A stretch of 64,000 bases of DNA from Chimonanthus salicifolius (taxonomy: Eukaryota; Streptophyta; Magnoliopsida; Laurales; Calycanthaceae), in assembly GCA_013350335.1 (NCBI GenBank), contig CM023539.1, positions 20,132,448 through 20,196,447 of the forward strand. Direction: 5' to 3'. Shown here one piece after another: positions 32,396 through 43,136 of the stretch. Both the position numbers and the translations under genes were made by a program. Every line of letters begins with the position of its first letter. Within the stretch, counting starts at the first letter, position 1. The notes beneath the pieces are model-generated. The model was not told the origin of the DNA. It did not search any database and saw only the letters and a program-made list of their open reading frames with translations.

Positions 32396-34372
32396 GTGAG
32401 AGAAAGCCGTGATATTTCCAAACCTTCTTTGTGATGAAAAATAAAATGAAGAACTATAAAATGTTTTCATCCTTAAACATGGGTGGAAATATGTGAATAG
32501 AAAGTGGTCTGTGCCTATGGAAGATGTATTGGATAAACCTTCAACTTCCGTGACCACTCAACCCAAAGACCAAAACTGATTGGACTAGTGATGAAGTGTC
32601 TATGCACGTAAAACAAACACATGTAGCTTTCATCAGTGTTGTTTCATGATATGATGTCAAAATATTTAAAAGATATGAAACAACAAAAGAAGCTGAAAGA
32701 ATCCACTGAAAAATCCTCTCTTCTAGCCCAATGGATAACATCACCTATCGATCAATTTGTGTCCTGAAAATATCGATGATTGATTAAATTCATCCATTAA
32801 AAAATTCCAAGCTATATTCTCTAAGAGAAGAAGAGGATGTAGTAAAGGAACTTGATGAAGGTAGTAACTTCCAAGTGTCCTACAAGGCCTAGTATCGAGA
32901 TGCTTAAAGACCAACATCATGGTACAAAATCTGGAATTGTGAACCATAAGATTAAAGGGGAAGGCACCCAAGATTAAGACCAGATTTAGTATAAGACCAT
33001 CACTGGATTGTGGACTTAGATTCCAAGTCTCACAAATTTAGGATCAAATGTGTGAAGGGATACCACTGTTGGTGCCACATTTGAAACATGTTTTGGAATC
33101 AGCATCATGCATTCAATCCATGTTCTTGTTTGATTGTTGGATTGATCCATTGTAAGATATGTGTTGTACATGTTGGTATGCACTTTTGTATTGGAATATA
33201 CTTATCTTATTTCATTTTATATGCCATGTGATTTGTGCATCTTTAGGAAATGAATGTAGTGTGTGCATTACCTCATATATAGGGTGTGTATATGATCAAA
33301 ACTGTTTTAGAACACGTACACAGTGTCGTTTCATTCCAAGTTCCTAAACTTGTGAATCCCATGTGGAATGAAACATGCGCTATGTCTTGAAATAGATTTT
33401 TAAGTTTGGTGTGACCTACCAAAAGTAATGACCATATAATCCATTTAAGTACCAGCTCTTTTCAAGAAATTAAAACTTTCTTGAAAAAATGGTAAAAATG
33501 TTTATCGTGTTTTGAGTAATTACATGATTATAGACATAAGAGCTACGTGTGTAGTGTCATACTTCATTTATGAAATACCTGATTATTTAACCAAATCAGA
33601 AAATGAATGTATGATTAGTGCGACTTGAGTCTCATTCCAATATTCATTAATTTATACATTATGTGGAATGAACTATGTTCATATAACGTCTTGCCTTTTC
33701 TAAAAGCCTGGAAATGCCGCATCTCATGACATTACACACTTGGGCAATATACTAAATTTATGAATAAAATGTGTCCAAGAATCTTGGATTGATTTGGATC
33801 CAGTAAAAGAGATCCGAAATGCATGGTCTGTGCCTATCTTCAGAAGGATGAACTGAATCTTCAAATGGCACAGATGTGGTGTGAATGTATGTATCAACAC
33901 TGACATTAAAGGGTGTATAAGCAAAGCTTGATGAATTATGAACATCGCAAGGGCGCACACACACATACATACCCAGTTATCCTTCAAAATAAAAGCCATG
34001 TCGAAGGATAGATTAGTCGGAGGAATAGACAGGTCGGTATTGTTGGATTTCAGAACACTGTCTAAACAGGTGAAAAAATCAAAAGGGGAGACAGGTCCAT
34101 ACATATCGACATGTCGACACAGACAGGTCATTAGTCATGATCGGTTGGTGTATCAAAAAGAGTCAGTTAAAAAGATCTGTTTCTGCGAAAACGATAGATC
34201 ATTTCAAAATCAACGTTTCTTCTCCCACTGAGCTCTAGTGATTCCCTCTTCTCCACCCTGTGCCCTAGTTTAGTCGTTAGGACCTCCCGGAGCAAAATCT
34301 CTCCGGATAACCATAGGGTTTTTGCTTCTCTCACTTCTAGAAGGAAAGGGTGTCACTGTGTTGTGAGATTTA
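32396..34372 (+). mobile_element. SIRE-like Copia interior, strongly deleted
   Basis: After the GTGAG duplication, decayed sequence with many stops may include gag remains (32400-32980), but no domain is certain. From about 33000 it aligns by eye with the minus-strand block 21722-22480: TGTGGACTTAGATTC, TCAAATGTGTGAAGGG, TTGATTGTTGGA, TATGCCATGTG, GTGGAATGAAAC. Protease, integrase and RT are absent. The GTGGAATGAA word recurs near 33362 and 33663. Confidence 0.55.
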
Positions 34373-34902
34373 GTGTTTGAATTAGCCTTTGTCAGCTCTT
34401 CCCAAACAATCATGTCTAAAAAGGAGACAACTAAATCTCGGTCTTTGACCACTGGAAAAATTCCTAAGGTCAGCTCCCATTTCCTCATGAGATCACCTAG
34501 GTTTGTACACGATGTTCCTGAACTGAGTTATGAGGGTTCAGTTCCTAAGAAGACCTTTCAACCAGGGAGCCCTAGCTCAATAGCTGAATCCAGTCATCAG
34601 TATCATCTCAAGTACCAAACCTTGGAGCCGAAAAAGAAGTAATCTTGATCAAAGATGCCGAAGAGGAACAAGCTTGTAATTCAGAATTCTTTTTGAGAGA
34701 ATTCCAATTCCCTCGACAAAGGGTCACTCTTGACGAAAGAGTTTCCTCGTTTGAAAAGAGGATGGATGACCTTGAAGAATTAGTATATGAGATCAAGGTG
34801 GTTGTCCAGGAACTCCATGGAGATGATATTATTCCTGGATCTCAACGTCGATCCTCTTCCACTCAATCATCTTCCTCATATGATGAACATTTTAATCAAT
34901 GA
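34373..34902 (+). pseudogene. Possible env-like or extra ORF remnant of the Copia element
   Basis: Two adjacent open stretches. 34373-34642 (Met also at 34412) gives a basic, Ser/Lys-rich protein (MSKKETTKSRSL...). The second, to 34902, has an acidic start then a coiled-coil-like segment (SSFEKRMDDLEELVYEIKVV) and a Ser-rich tail. A frame break at about 34640 separates them, and the second has no ATG start. SIRE-type elements are known to carry an extra ORF with a basic N-terminus and C-terminal coiled coil after pol; position and composition fit, but no diagnostic motif remains. Confidence 0.35.
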
Positions 34903-35083
34903 AATGATATGGATTATTTGAGTATGTGTGTTAATTTGATGCATTTGCCTTATATCTCTTGTCTATTGTTTACATGGATTTTGTAAAATAGACTAACATG
35001 CAGGCTGTTAGGGAGATAGAGATCTGGTTGTGAAATTGCACATAATTTGGAGAACTAGGGAACACAAAATATGTGTTGATTAG
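34903..35083 (+). mobile_element. Copia interior up to the element C insertion
   Basis: AT-rich sequence after the ORF remnant; nothing recognisable. It ends with ATTAG, the left target duplication of element C. Confidence 0.5.
35079..35083. repeat. Target site duplication ATTAG, left copy
   Basis: Exact match to 57654-57658. It brackets the 22.6-kb composite element C. Confidence 0.92.
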
Positions 35084-35567
35084 TGTAACGCCCTGCACTT
35101 TTTCACTCGCTTCTTTCCGTAAAATCAAAGTCTATTTTTTTTTTATAAACGAAGAGTGATAGAGAGCGGGACGTCATGACGCGAGCTAAGTCCGAACTTC
35201 TACAGTCCGACCCTTAGCTGGCCAACCCTATGTGTACATTGACTCAGTCCATGAAAATGGTTCGCACATAGCAATATAAACATGCGGAATAAAAATCTTA
35301 ACATAATTATCCAATAAAACATCCAACCATAGCAAATTCATCTAAGTTATTACAATCCGAATTCTAGATACTCAAAATGCAAGCCCATGAGTATCTTAAA
35401 CAAAATATAAGCTAAAATCCTCCAAGCTCCTATGTCTGGTCCATTTCGCGTTCATCGTTCCCCTCGTTTCCGGTATGATCCACTAGGGTAGAAGTAGGAC
35501 GTTAGAACAACGTGCCCAGTAGGTATTTCAATTAGGGTTATCACATGGGTTACTACCAAAAATCCAG

Positions 35568-35571
<4 letters not shown>

Positions 35572-35606
<35 letters not shown>
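35572..35606. repeat. (AT)n microsatellite
   Basis: About 16 AT units. It is absent or short at the same place in the sister copies (42855-42870, 46520-46530), so it is a copy-specific expansion. Confidence 0.95.
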
Positions 35607-35608
<2 letters not shown>

Positions 35609-36447
35609 AAATCAGTTATAATAAATCATTCCATACTTACAAAGCATCGTATCCAAAACAGTGTATGATAATAGAGATCCAATCGTACCGATAAAAACCA
35701 CAAATCTTGCATGATAATAAAGATCATAATCATGCTGATTCAATGCCACGCCATGCTATCATATATAATGAGTCTCACCCATCACACGTACATAAAAGTA
35801 CCCACCACATAGGTCTTTCGGACGCCCCGACGGAGTGTGGACCCTCCGGTTACATTTCATACATAGTATCCTCTTGATGGGATGCTCCTCATCAAGGTAT
35901 TCCCCCACGAATATTTTACGGGCACCCCAACTGAGTGTGGGTCTCCGGTTACCGTTCATCCCTCCCATGCCATGCATGAGATGCAAATGTCCACATGCTA
36001 TGCAATTATACAAATCATAGCATTGAAAAACTCATCTTTGAAACATATACAACACATGCTATTTTATCATATAAACATAGCATTTAAAACTCACATTTTG
36101 AAACATATACTTTGCAATATAAATTCATCAAATCAAGATAAAAACAATGTACATAAACCCATGGTTTGAAAGAGGTGGAATCCTACCAAAGACCGCTAAC
36201 GTGTCCTTGCATCTTTCATCCGGTAACCGTTCACGATCGTAAACACCTTGTGAGGTCCCGTTACCTTAAAATATAATAATCAATCAAAACCAAGTCCCAC
36301 TTGATTGACAATATTTTTAAATCCATAAACCAATCCCCATGGTTCATCATTTTCAGCCGATATTACCAAATTACCATTGGTCTAATCTTTAATTAACAAT
36401 TCATTCATTTAATCCAACATACGTAACCCTATGTTCATCAAAACAAT

Positions 36448-37762
36448 CCCCATGGGGTTTGGCCACACACCATGACCAAACCCATGGTCCCTTATTTTCA
36501 CTTAATTACCAAAATGCCATTATACATATCCATAGCCATTTACCTTCCTTATTTTCATATATTTACAAGATTGCCGTCCATGGCTAATATAACCCATTAT
36601 TCTTATTTACAATATACTTAGGCTAATAATTAACCCATTAATCCAAATTCATGGGGTTTGGCCATACACCATGGCCGAACCCATGATCTTTCATTTTTAG
36701 CCAATATTACCAATTTGCCATTACCTCATGTTCAATTCCAAACCGATCCTTAATCCAAACAAGTCCATAAAAGAAACCTCATGGGGTTCGGCCATACACC
36801 ATGGCCGAACCCATGATCCTCCATTTTGGCATGTATTTACAGCTTTGCCATTGCCTTCAATCACCTCATGTTTATGTTCCAAACATAGGTCCTTTCATTT
36901 ATTTAATCATGCATAACATTTAGTCCATTCATGATCCATAAATTTGGTTCATGGGGTTCGGCCACACACCTTGGCCGAACCCTATGATGCATAACTTGCC
37001 AATTATAGAAACTTTCCAAATTTAATCTCCACCTTCCATAATTAGAAACTTTCCAATTTAATTTCCACTTTCCATAATTAGAAACTTTCCAATTTAATTT
37101 CTACCTTCCATATTTAGAAACTTTCCAATTTAATTTAATAACCATCTTTCCATTCTAATCAATTAATCATACATCAAAATACCAAAACAACTCCATGGGG
37201 TTCGGCCATACACCATGGCCGAACCCTATGGTCTTTATCATTCAAAACTCCATTAAAAATTATCAAAGCTCTTCCATTACATCAATCACCAAATTAAATC
37301 CATCCTATATTTATTAATATCATTTCCATGGGGTTCGGCCATGTGGCATGGCCGAACCCTATGGTTCATCTTATTCCATGGTCTCCAACCCAAGAACCCA
37401 TAATTTAAACCATGATTTTCCATGGTTTCTATCTTTCAAACTTTCATTAAAATACCATAGTCCTTCTATATTTTTCCATCAAATGGTTCACTAAACAACA
37501 ACCTAATTGTCCATTCATTTTTTTCCATGGGGTTCGGCCATGCACATGGCCGAACCCTATGGTTCCATGCTTCCTCTTTTAAAATCCATACAAAACCTCC
37601 TAACTGTCCATCGTTTTCATCATTAAAATTTATTAATCAACTCCCATATTTTTCCTCATTAAAACTCCATACATTAAACCATGTATTTCCATTAATAAAC
37701 ACTATATTCTTCTCCCAATTCCCTTCCATGGGGTTCAGCCATACACCATGGCCGAACCCTAT
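36448..37762 (-). repeat. Hairpin array, 8 units, 3' LTR of element C
   Basis: Units near 36468, 36668, 36798, 36968, 37213, 37343, 37541 and 37742. The first has GGGTTTGGCC with GACCAAACCC, a both-arm change. All recur at matching places in the 5' LTR (55061-56357) except that one there lost its left half (56136-56158). Confidence 0.9.
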
Positions 37763-38079
37763 GGTTCCTTATCTTTTAAACAAAAATCATAAAATCACTT
37801 ATCGGTTCCACGACTTCCTCCGATTTTCCCTCGGTTGATCTTACTCTTTCAATGTTCTTCTTTCCTTAGCCTCCTTTTGATCTTGCTGTGCGGCCTTCTT
37901 GTTTTGCTGCCCCTTTCTTTGTATGCAGTGTCTGTATGCACTACCTTGGTATGCCGTGAGCCCTTGTCTTTCTTTTACAAAAACTCCCAATTTGGTTCCC
38001 TCTTTAAAAAATACCGTGTGCCTCTCCTTCTCTCCTTTTATTACTACTCATTGGCCAATCTTAGAAGGTGCCATAATCC

Positions 38080-38640
38080 TTTGTTTAGCAATGCCGTGTG
38101 CCCCTTTCTTTATTAGTGAGTGCCATGCGCCCTTGCTGCATTTTCCTCATAAGACTCCCTTGGTCCTATATAGAAGGTACCATGCGCCCCTCTTGATTCT
38201 AAACAGAAATTACCATGCACCCTTCTTACATAATACTCTCAATCGGCCAATCTTAATCCTAAATTTAGAAGGTGCCTAGATAAATAATTCCACTAATGAC
38301 GTGTACCCTTGCTGCCCTTCTCGTAAAACCTCCACTCGGTCAATCTTATTTAGACAATGCCGTGTGCACTATTTGTGCTTTATAGAAGTTCCACTTGGTT
38401 TCCTTATTTAGACAATGCCTTGCGCCCTTCTTGTCTTGTAAGATAACAATTACCGTGTGCACCTTTCCTTCCTCTCTTTTCTAGTTTCCAATTGATCTAA
38501 ACTTAGAAGATGGTGTGCGCCCTTTGATGCCTTTCTTTTATTAAACCTTCCCTTTAATCCTATCTTAGATTAGAAGGTGCCATGCGCCCATTGTTTCTCT
38601 TGATTTAGAAGGTGCCATGACTCTCTAAATTAGCCATTGC
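38080..38640 (-). repeat. U3 repeats with GCCATGCGCCC / GCCGTGTGC words
   Basis: GAAGGTGCCATGCGCCC-like words recur at least eight times with 40-90-bp spacing, with CACTTGG or CGGCCAATC between. The same block is at 56680-57240. On the minus strand these read GGGCGCATGGCA, in the U3 upstream region. Confidence 0.7.
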
Positions 38641-39052
38641 CTAAACCCCAAATCTATCTACACGTTTTTGCCCAATTTAGGACAATCCTTGGTCGCATAT
38701 AATTCCTTGATTTTTGTGATAGAAAATCTTATCTTGTGTACACATATCCCATGGATTAAATATCTCATCATCGGCCAAGTAATATCCCATACATAGCCGT
38801 GCAACTCCTAAAATCTTTCCATCATGTCTTCCATGCATGCAATTAATCCTAATCCCTTATTTATATAAATTGCATTACTAATTAAATTCAGCCCATTTAA
38901 TTTTTTATTAAAACCCTTTCCATAATCTGTTGGGTCTTAATTGGGCAAAGATCCAACACTTTACCCATATAAGATCCATATCTAAAAATTCACAATTAAA
39001 TGGGTAATTTCCGTAAATATTTACAACTTGAAATTCCGAGGTGTTACAATAC

Positions 39053-39061
39053 AACCCTTTT
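39053..39061 (-). other. Polypurine tract of element C (approximate)
   Basis: On the minus strand a run of A then GGG precedes GTTGTAT and the LTR start at 39048. The CTCGATTTTCGAGACGAAAA context upstream matches the other gypsy copies. Confidence 0.7.
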
Positions 39062-39137
39062 TTTTAAATTTTCGTCTCGAAAATCGAGTGAAGTAGGGTT
39101 TCCAATATTTACATAAATAGCTCAGGATGAGCTGACC

Positions 39138-39800
39138 TCATTTCCTACTCGAGTTCCCATGTGGCTTCCTCAATGCCATGTCGATCCCATACCACCTTGA
39201 CAAACTGAATTGCTCGATTCTGTAATACCGTTTGTTCCGTTTTGTGCTCTCAGACTGCCCATCAGTCTGAGGATGGAATGCTGTACTAGTCAATAAGTCT
39301 GTTCCCATGGCCGATTGCATACTCGGCCATATTCTGCCTGTGAATCGACCATCTCTGTCAGACACAATAGTCCAAGAAATACCATGTAATCTAGAGCTAT
39401 CCCTGATATTCTGCCGACTCAAAGTCTTAGATGAATTTGTCATCCTAATAGGAATAAAAGGTGCAGACTTGGTCAGTCGGTCTACCACGGCCCATATCGC
39501 ATCGTTGCCCTTTGAAGACCTTGGCAACCCTGTTACAAAATCCATGGTGATGTGCTCCCATTTTCATTCCGACACTGGTAAGGGTTTGAGTAACCCTGGT
39601 GGCTTCTGATGTTCCGTCTTAACCTGCTGACATGTTAAGCAATGAGCCACAAATTCTGTCCACATTCTTCTTGAGTCAATGCCACTAGTAATGTCTCTTC
39701 AGGTCGTCATACATTTTGGTGCTACCCGGATGAATTGATAGTTTGGTCTGATGTGCCTCAATCAGTAACTCTTAGGCACATATATCCTTTCTCGGAATAC
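39138..39800 (-). pseudogene. Integrase relic of element C fused by deletion to the chromodomain end
   Basis: On the minus strand, the zinc-binding region (39800-39600) has stops. An open stretch 39545-39138 then begins MDFVTGLPRSSKG, the core start with the first catalytic Asp. It keeps VSDRDGRFTG (second Asp) and FHPQTDGQSE (third acidic residue), so the triad is intact here, unlike in element A. Immediately after, the sequence jumps to the chromodomain end in a shifted frame (DNA at 39230-39140 encodes the VVWDRHG and EEATWELE motifs). About 500 bp of the C-terminal domain is deleted. Confidence 0.85.
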
Positions 39801-41420
39801 AAGACCCTGTCCTAGTCTTAACTCCCATTCCGGTATGACTTCACCAGTAGACATCTTGACCCATATCTCCTCCATTTCCTGAATCTATATTTTGTTCCTG
39901 TTCAATCTTGTCAAGTACCACTTAATTACATCAAAGTTACTCATATCAATCTATGAGTTTCATCCTCATAAAATTTACTCTTTCTCATGTTATCTCTTTT
40001 TCTCGTGAACCCATTTACAATTCCTATGTAAATCAATATACTCTGTTTCACTTTACCTGCTACAAAAAAATATTTTCCACACGTACTTGCTCAATACATT
40101 CATTCGTCTACTCTATGTGTGAGGTAGCCTGCCAATACGAGCCTATGCTTAAGTCATTTGCTGATTCCATTTTCACTAGGTTTCTAGCTGCACTCTCCTG
40201 GAACTCCATCTGCTAACTACAGAGTCAGGTGATCAGTCTCACTCGGCAGTCGCCTATAGCTTCCCATTCGAGTTTCACTAGACTTTTCCCTTAAATACAT
40301 CTCCAAATGTAAGCATATCTTCCTTTGTACATAAGTCACTATGTGACTAACACCTTCTGTTTAAAACTTCTATGATACCGAGTATCTCTATACACTAACT
40401 TTCCTGTGATATGAGTCGTAATACGACTAACACCTTTTTCTTATAACGTGGGACGTAAATCGAAACATGTCCCAATCATTAGGTCTATATGTCATCTATG
40501 AGACCAACAGGTCCATCATATTTCCGACATGTCTACCATGGTACCGATATCTGACATTAATCCAAACCACCACGGGAATCACCATCCGCGGTTATACACA
40601 TTCATCCTTGGTACCACTATATCAATGAGTATCATCTATCCATGATTGATAATCATCCATGAATTTAACCCCCTTCTGGGTATGATCCATTCATGGGCAT
40701 AATCCATCCTTGGCATAATTAATCCAGGGCACATAATCTACCCTGAGATATTCTATCATGTAGGAACAACACTCGAAAGCATCACTACGTGCCTGTAGCA
40801 ACAATATAAAAACATAAACATACCCCAACCCCTTAGCAAGACTTAAAGCCCATGATTTACTAAGCGGAAGACCCACGTCCAACGTGATCATGTCTACCCA
40901 CCCTGCATCCCTTCACCCTAAGGGTGTTTCAGTCAAGCTCTAAGGCGATCGGTCCGCGTCTAACGAAACTAGCACCACCCCCACGGGGTAAAATAGTACC
41001 TAGCTCTACTCATCCATGCACGTCAAGTGTGCAAAATAATCGTGAGAGCATCCTCCAACGAGAAGTCTGAGAGGGACCCATTCCTCAACGGTAACCCTAC
41101 GGGACCAAGTCTCCGTATTTCACATCGAGGTTCCCACAGTCTCATAGCTACTCTAAGCCATACTCATAGAATCTATATACTTATCTCATCAATATCCTGT
41201 GACGGATGTACCCATACCACGTCTTAATAAAATCATGTGACCTCGTCACATACATCTCAATGCCCAAATCCTCATAAACTCTTAAATTTGCAAACTTTAT
41301 TGAAATTTATTCAAACTTCCATTACAAGGGTGGGTAGGGTTAGAAAAACCCTTTAAAACGTACCTAGAACCTTTACAAAATCTTTCCCTTTTCCCCGACA
41401 TTTCCTTACCCTTACTTAAC
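39801..41420 (-). other. Shortened interior of element C, no intact gene
   Basis: On the minus strand it continues upstream of integrase: 39950-40300 matches the plus-strand block 49570-49890 (GTAGTTAGC, GAGAGTGCA, AGGTTTCTAG inverted), and 40450-40700 resembles the leader of element A (1380-1680). RT, RNase H, protease and a normal gag are absent. 40880-41290 holds GTGACGAGGTCACATGA- and CCGTAGGGTTACC-type sequence with no coding signal. Confidence 0.55.
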
Positions 41421-41984
41421 CTAATCTTCCGTAGAAGACCCTGCATCATCACCAAAATCGAAGAAATTGTCAGGGCAAGTCGTCGACGTGTGCCCCAACA
41501 CTCCACAAGTCAGACAGGGTATTATTCCTGGTCCCCCAATGTATGGACAGTTAGTCCTCTCCTTTCCGTGCCCGTGAAGTCCACAATCAGGGCAAATAAC
41601 ATCAATAGGATGGGGGCAATAAGTACAGTTGTGCCCCTCTTGATTGCATAATTCGTACATATAATCTGTCCACTCATCTGAAGTCGGAGTAGCCGGAGTA
41701 TACTCGAGCGAGCCTATCTCCCCTACAGATTCTTCTAAATTTGGGACATCTTCCTCGTCCTCTTCTGGTACAAAGGCTGGATCAACCACAACATTGTACT
41801 TGGGTGATTCTACTTCCATGTCCTGACTGATTTCAACTTCATTGTTGAAGTTTGGTACGCTGGAATCGTCGGATGAAGAAACCAGATCTATCGAACAGCT
41901 AGGTGTCCCTCTGTCCCACAACTCTGTATACTTTGTGTTGCCTGACATATCTGTATCACAGCAACCGAAGTATGTTAATGCCAA
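41421..41984 (-). CDS. Intact 187-codon acidic zinc-knuckle protein of element C
   Basis: An uninterrupted ORF starting ~300 bp after the PBS in an otherwise broken element. Residues 1-110 are acidic and Ser/Glu-rich (SSSDDSSVP; PEEDEEDVPNLEE). Residues 110-175 hold Cys/His clusters: CNQEGHNCTYC, CPDCGLHGHGKERTNC (CX2CX4HX6C) and CLTCGVLGHTSTTC, a canonical CX2CX4HX4C retroviral-type knuckle. The tail is acidic (FFDFGDDAGSSTED). Start chosen at the first Met; a second Met is at residue 13. The knuckles suggest nucleic-acid binding as in Gag, but no capsid region is visible. It could be a shortened gag or a lineage-specific extra ORF. No function is claimed. Confidence 0.6.
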   Translation of the reverse strand: MALTYFGCCDTDMSGNTKYTELWDRGTPSCSIDLVSSSDDSSVPNFNNEVEISQDMEVESPKYNVVVDPAFVPEEDEEDVPNLEESVGEIGSLEYTPATPTSDEWTDYMYELCNQEGHNCTYCPHPIDVICPDCGLHGHGKERTNCPYIGGPGIIPCLTCGVLGHTSTTCPDNFFDFGDDAGSSTED

Positions 41985-42279
41985 CAGCAGTTCTAATCAA
42001 ACTAAATCTTTGTTTGGTGAATTACTCTATTATCACATAATGTCTCTTGTTTGGGGAAAAATTGCTAAATAATCAACTTCTGTTTTTTGTCCTTGGGAAA
42101 ATTGCAAAAATAGCACTCTTTGCATTTCTTTGTTTTTGGGGAACTTCCTATTATGCTATGTTGGATAAATCTGATTATTTTGACTGTACTTCTTTTGTTA
42201 TCATCCATTGAGTCTAACGAAGTAAATTAATGCACGAAGGCCGGATTAATTTACTCCGAAAGATTCAATTTTCGGGTTC
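41985..42279 (-). other. Leader of element C
   Basis: Between PBS and ORF on the minus strand: TTTCCCCAAA-, CAATTTTCCCAAGG- and GAAGTTCCCC-like words repeat, as in the element A leader at 1000-1320. Untranslated. Confidence 0.65.
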
Positions 42280-42291
42280 GCTCTGATACCA
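42280..42291 (-). other. Primer-binding site of element C
   Basis: The minus strand reads TGGTATCAGAGC, an exact initiator tRNA-Met complement, two bases inside the LTR end at 42294. Confidence 0.9.
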
Positions 42292-43136
42292 ACTATAATG
42301 CCCCGCCCTTTTTCACTCGCTTCTTTCTGTAAAATCAGAGTCTATTTTTTTTTTATAAATGAAGAGTGATAGATAGCGGGACGACACGACTTGAGCTAAG
42401 TCCTACCTTCTAAAGTCCGACCCTTAACTGGCCAACCCTATGTGTGCATGGACTCAGTCCATGAAAACGGTTTACACATAACAATACAAACATGAGGAAT
42501 AAAAATCATAACATGCGGAAACATAATAAAACACAGTTCTATAACATTGAGCTAACAAAGTACGTCAACTCCTTAATCATCATTATCACAACGCAATTAT
42601 CCAATAAAACATCCAACCATAGCAAATTCATCTAAGTTATTACAATCCGAATTCTAGATACTCAAAATACAAGCCCATGAGTATCTTAAACAAAATATAA
42701 GCTATAATCCTCCAAGCTTCTATGCCTGGTCCGTTTCGCGTTCATTGTTCCCCTCGTTTCTTGTATCATCCAGTAGGGTAGAAGTAGGGCGTTAGAACAA
42801 CACGCCTAGTAGGTATTCCAATTAGGGTTAACACATGGGTTAGTACCAAAAATCCATATATAATATATATATCAAAATCAATTATAATAAATCATTCCAT
42901 ACTTACAAAGCATCGTATGCAAAACAGTGTATGATAATAGAGATCCAATCATACCGATAAAAACCAGAAACCTTGCATGATAATAAAGATCATAATCATG
43001 TCGATTCAATGCCATGCCATGCCATCATATGCAATGAGTCCCACCCATCACATGTACATAAAAGTACCCACCACATAGGTCTTTCGGACGCCCCGACAGA
43101 GTGTGGACCCTCTGGTTACATTTCATACATAGTATC

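Larger units (their letters stand above)
35084..39048 (-). mobile_element. 3' LTR of element C
   Basis: 3965 bp, the best uninterrupted reverse copy. Reverse landmarks: terminal block, acceptor region near 35480-35520, an (AT)n tract, CTTGATG/CCGGAG-type hairpins at 35815-35950, the core at 36170-36270, eight large hairpins 36452-37760, small hairpins 37000-37140, a donor position near 37800 where the minus strand reads GATAAGT (the donor GT is lost here), the leader, and U3 rich in GCCGTGTGC / GCCATGCGC repeats to 38640. Confidence 0.9.
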
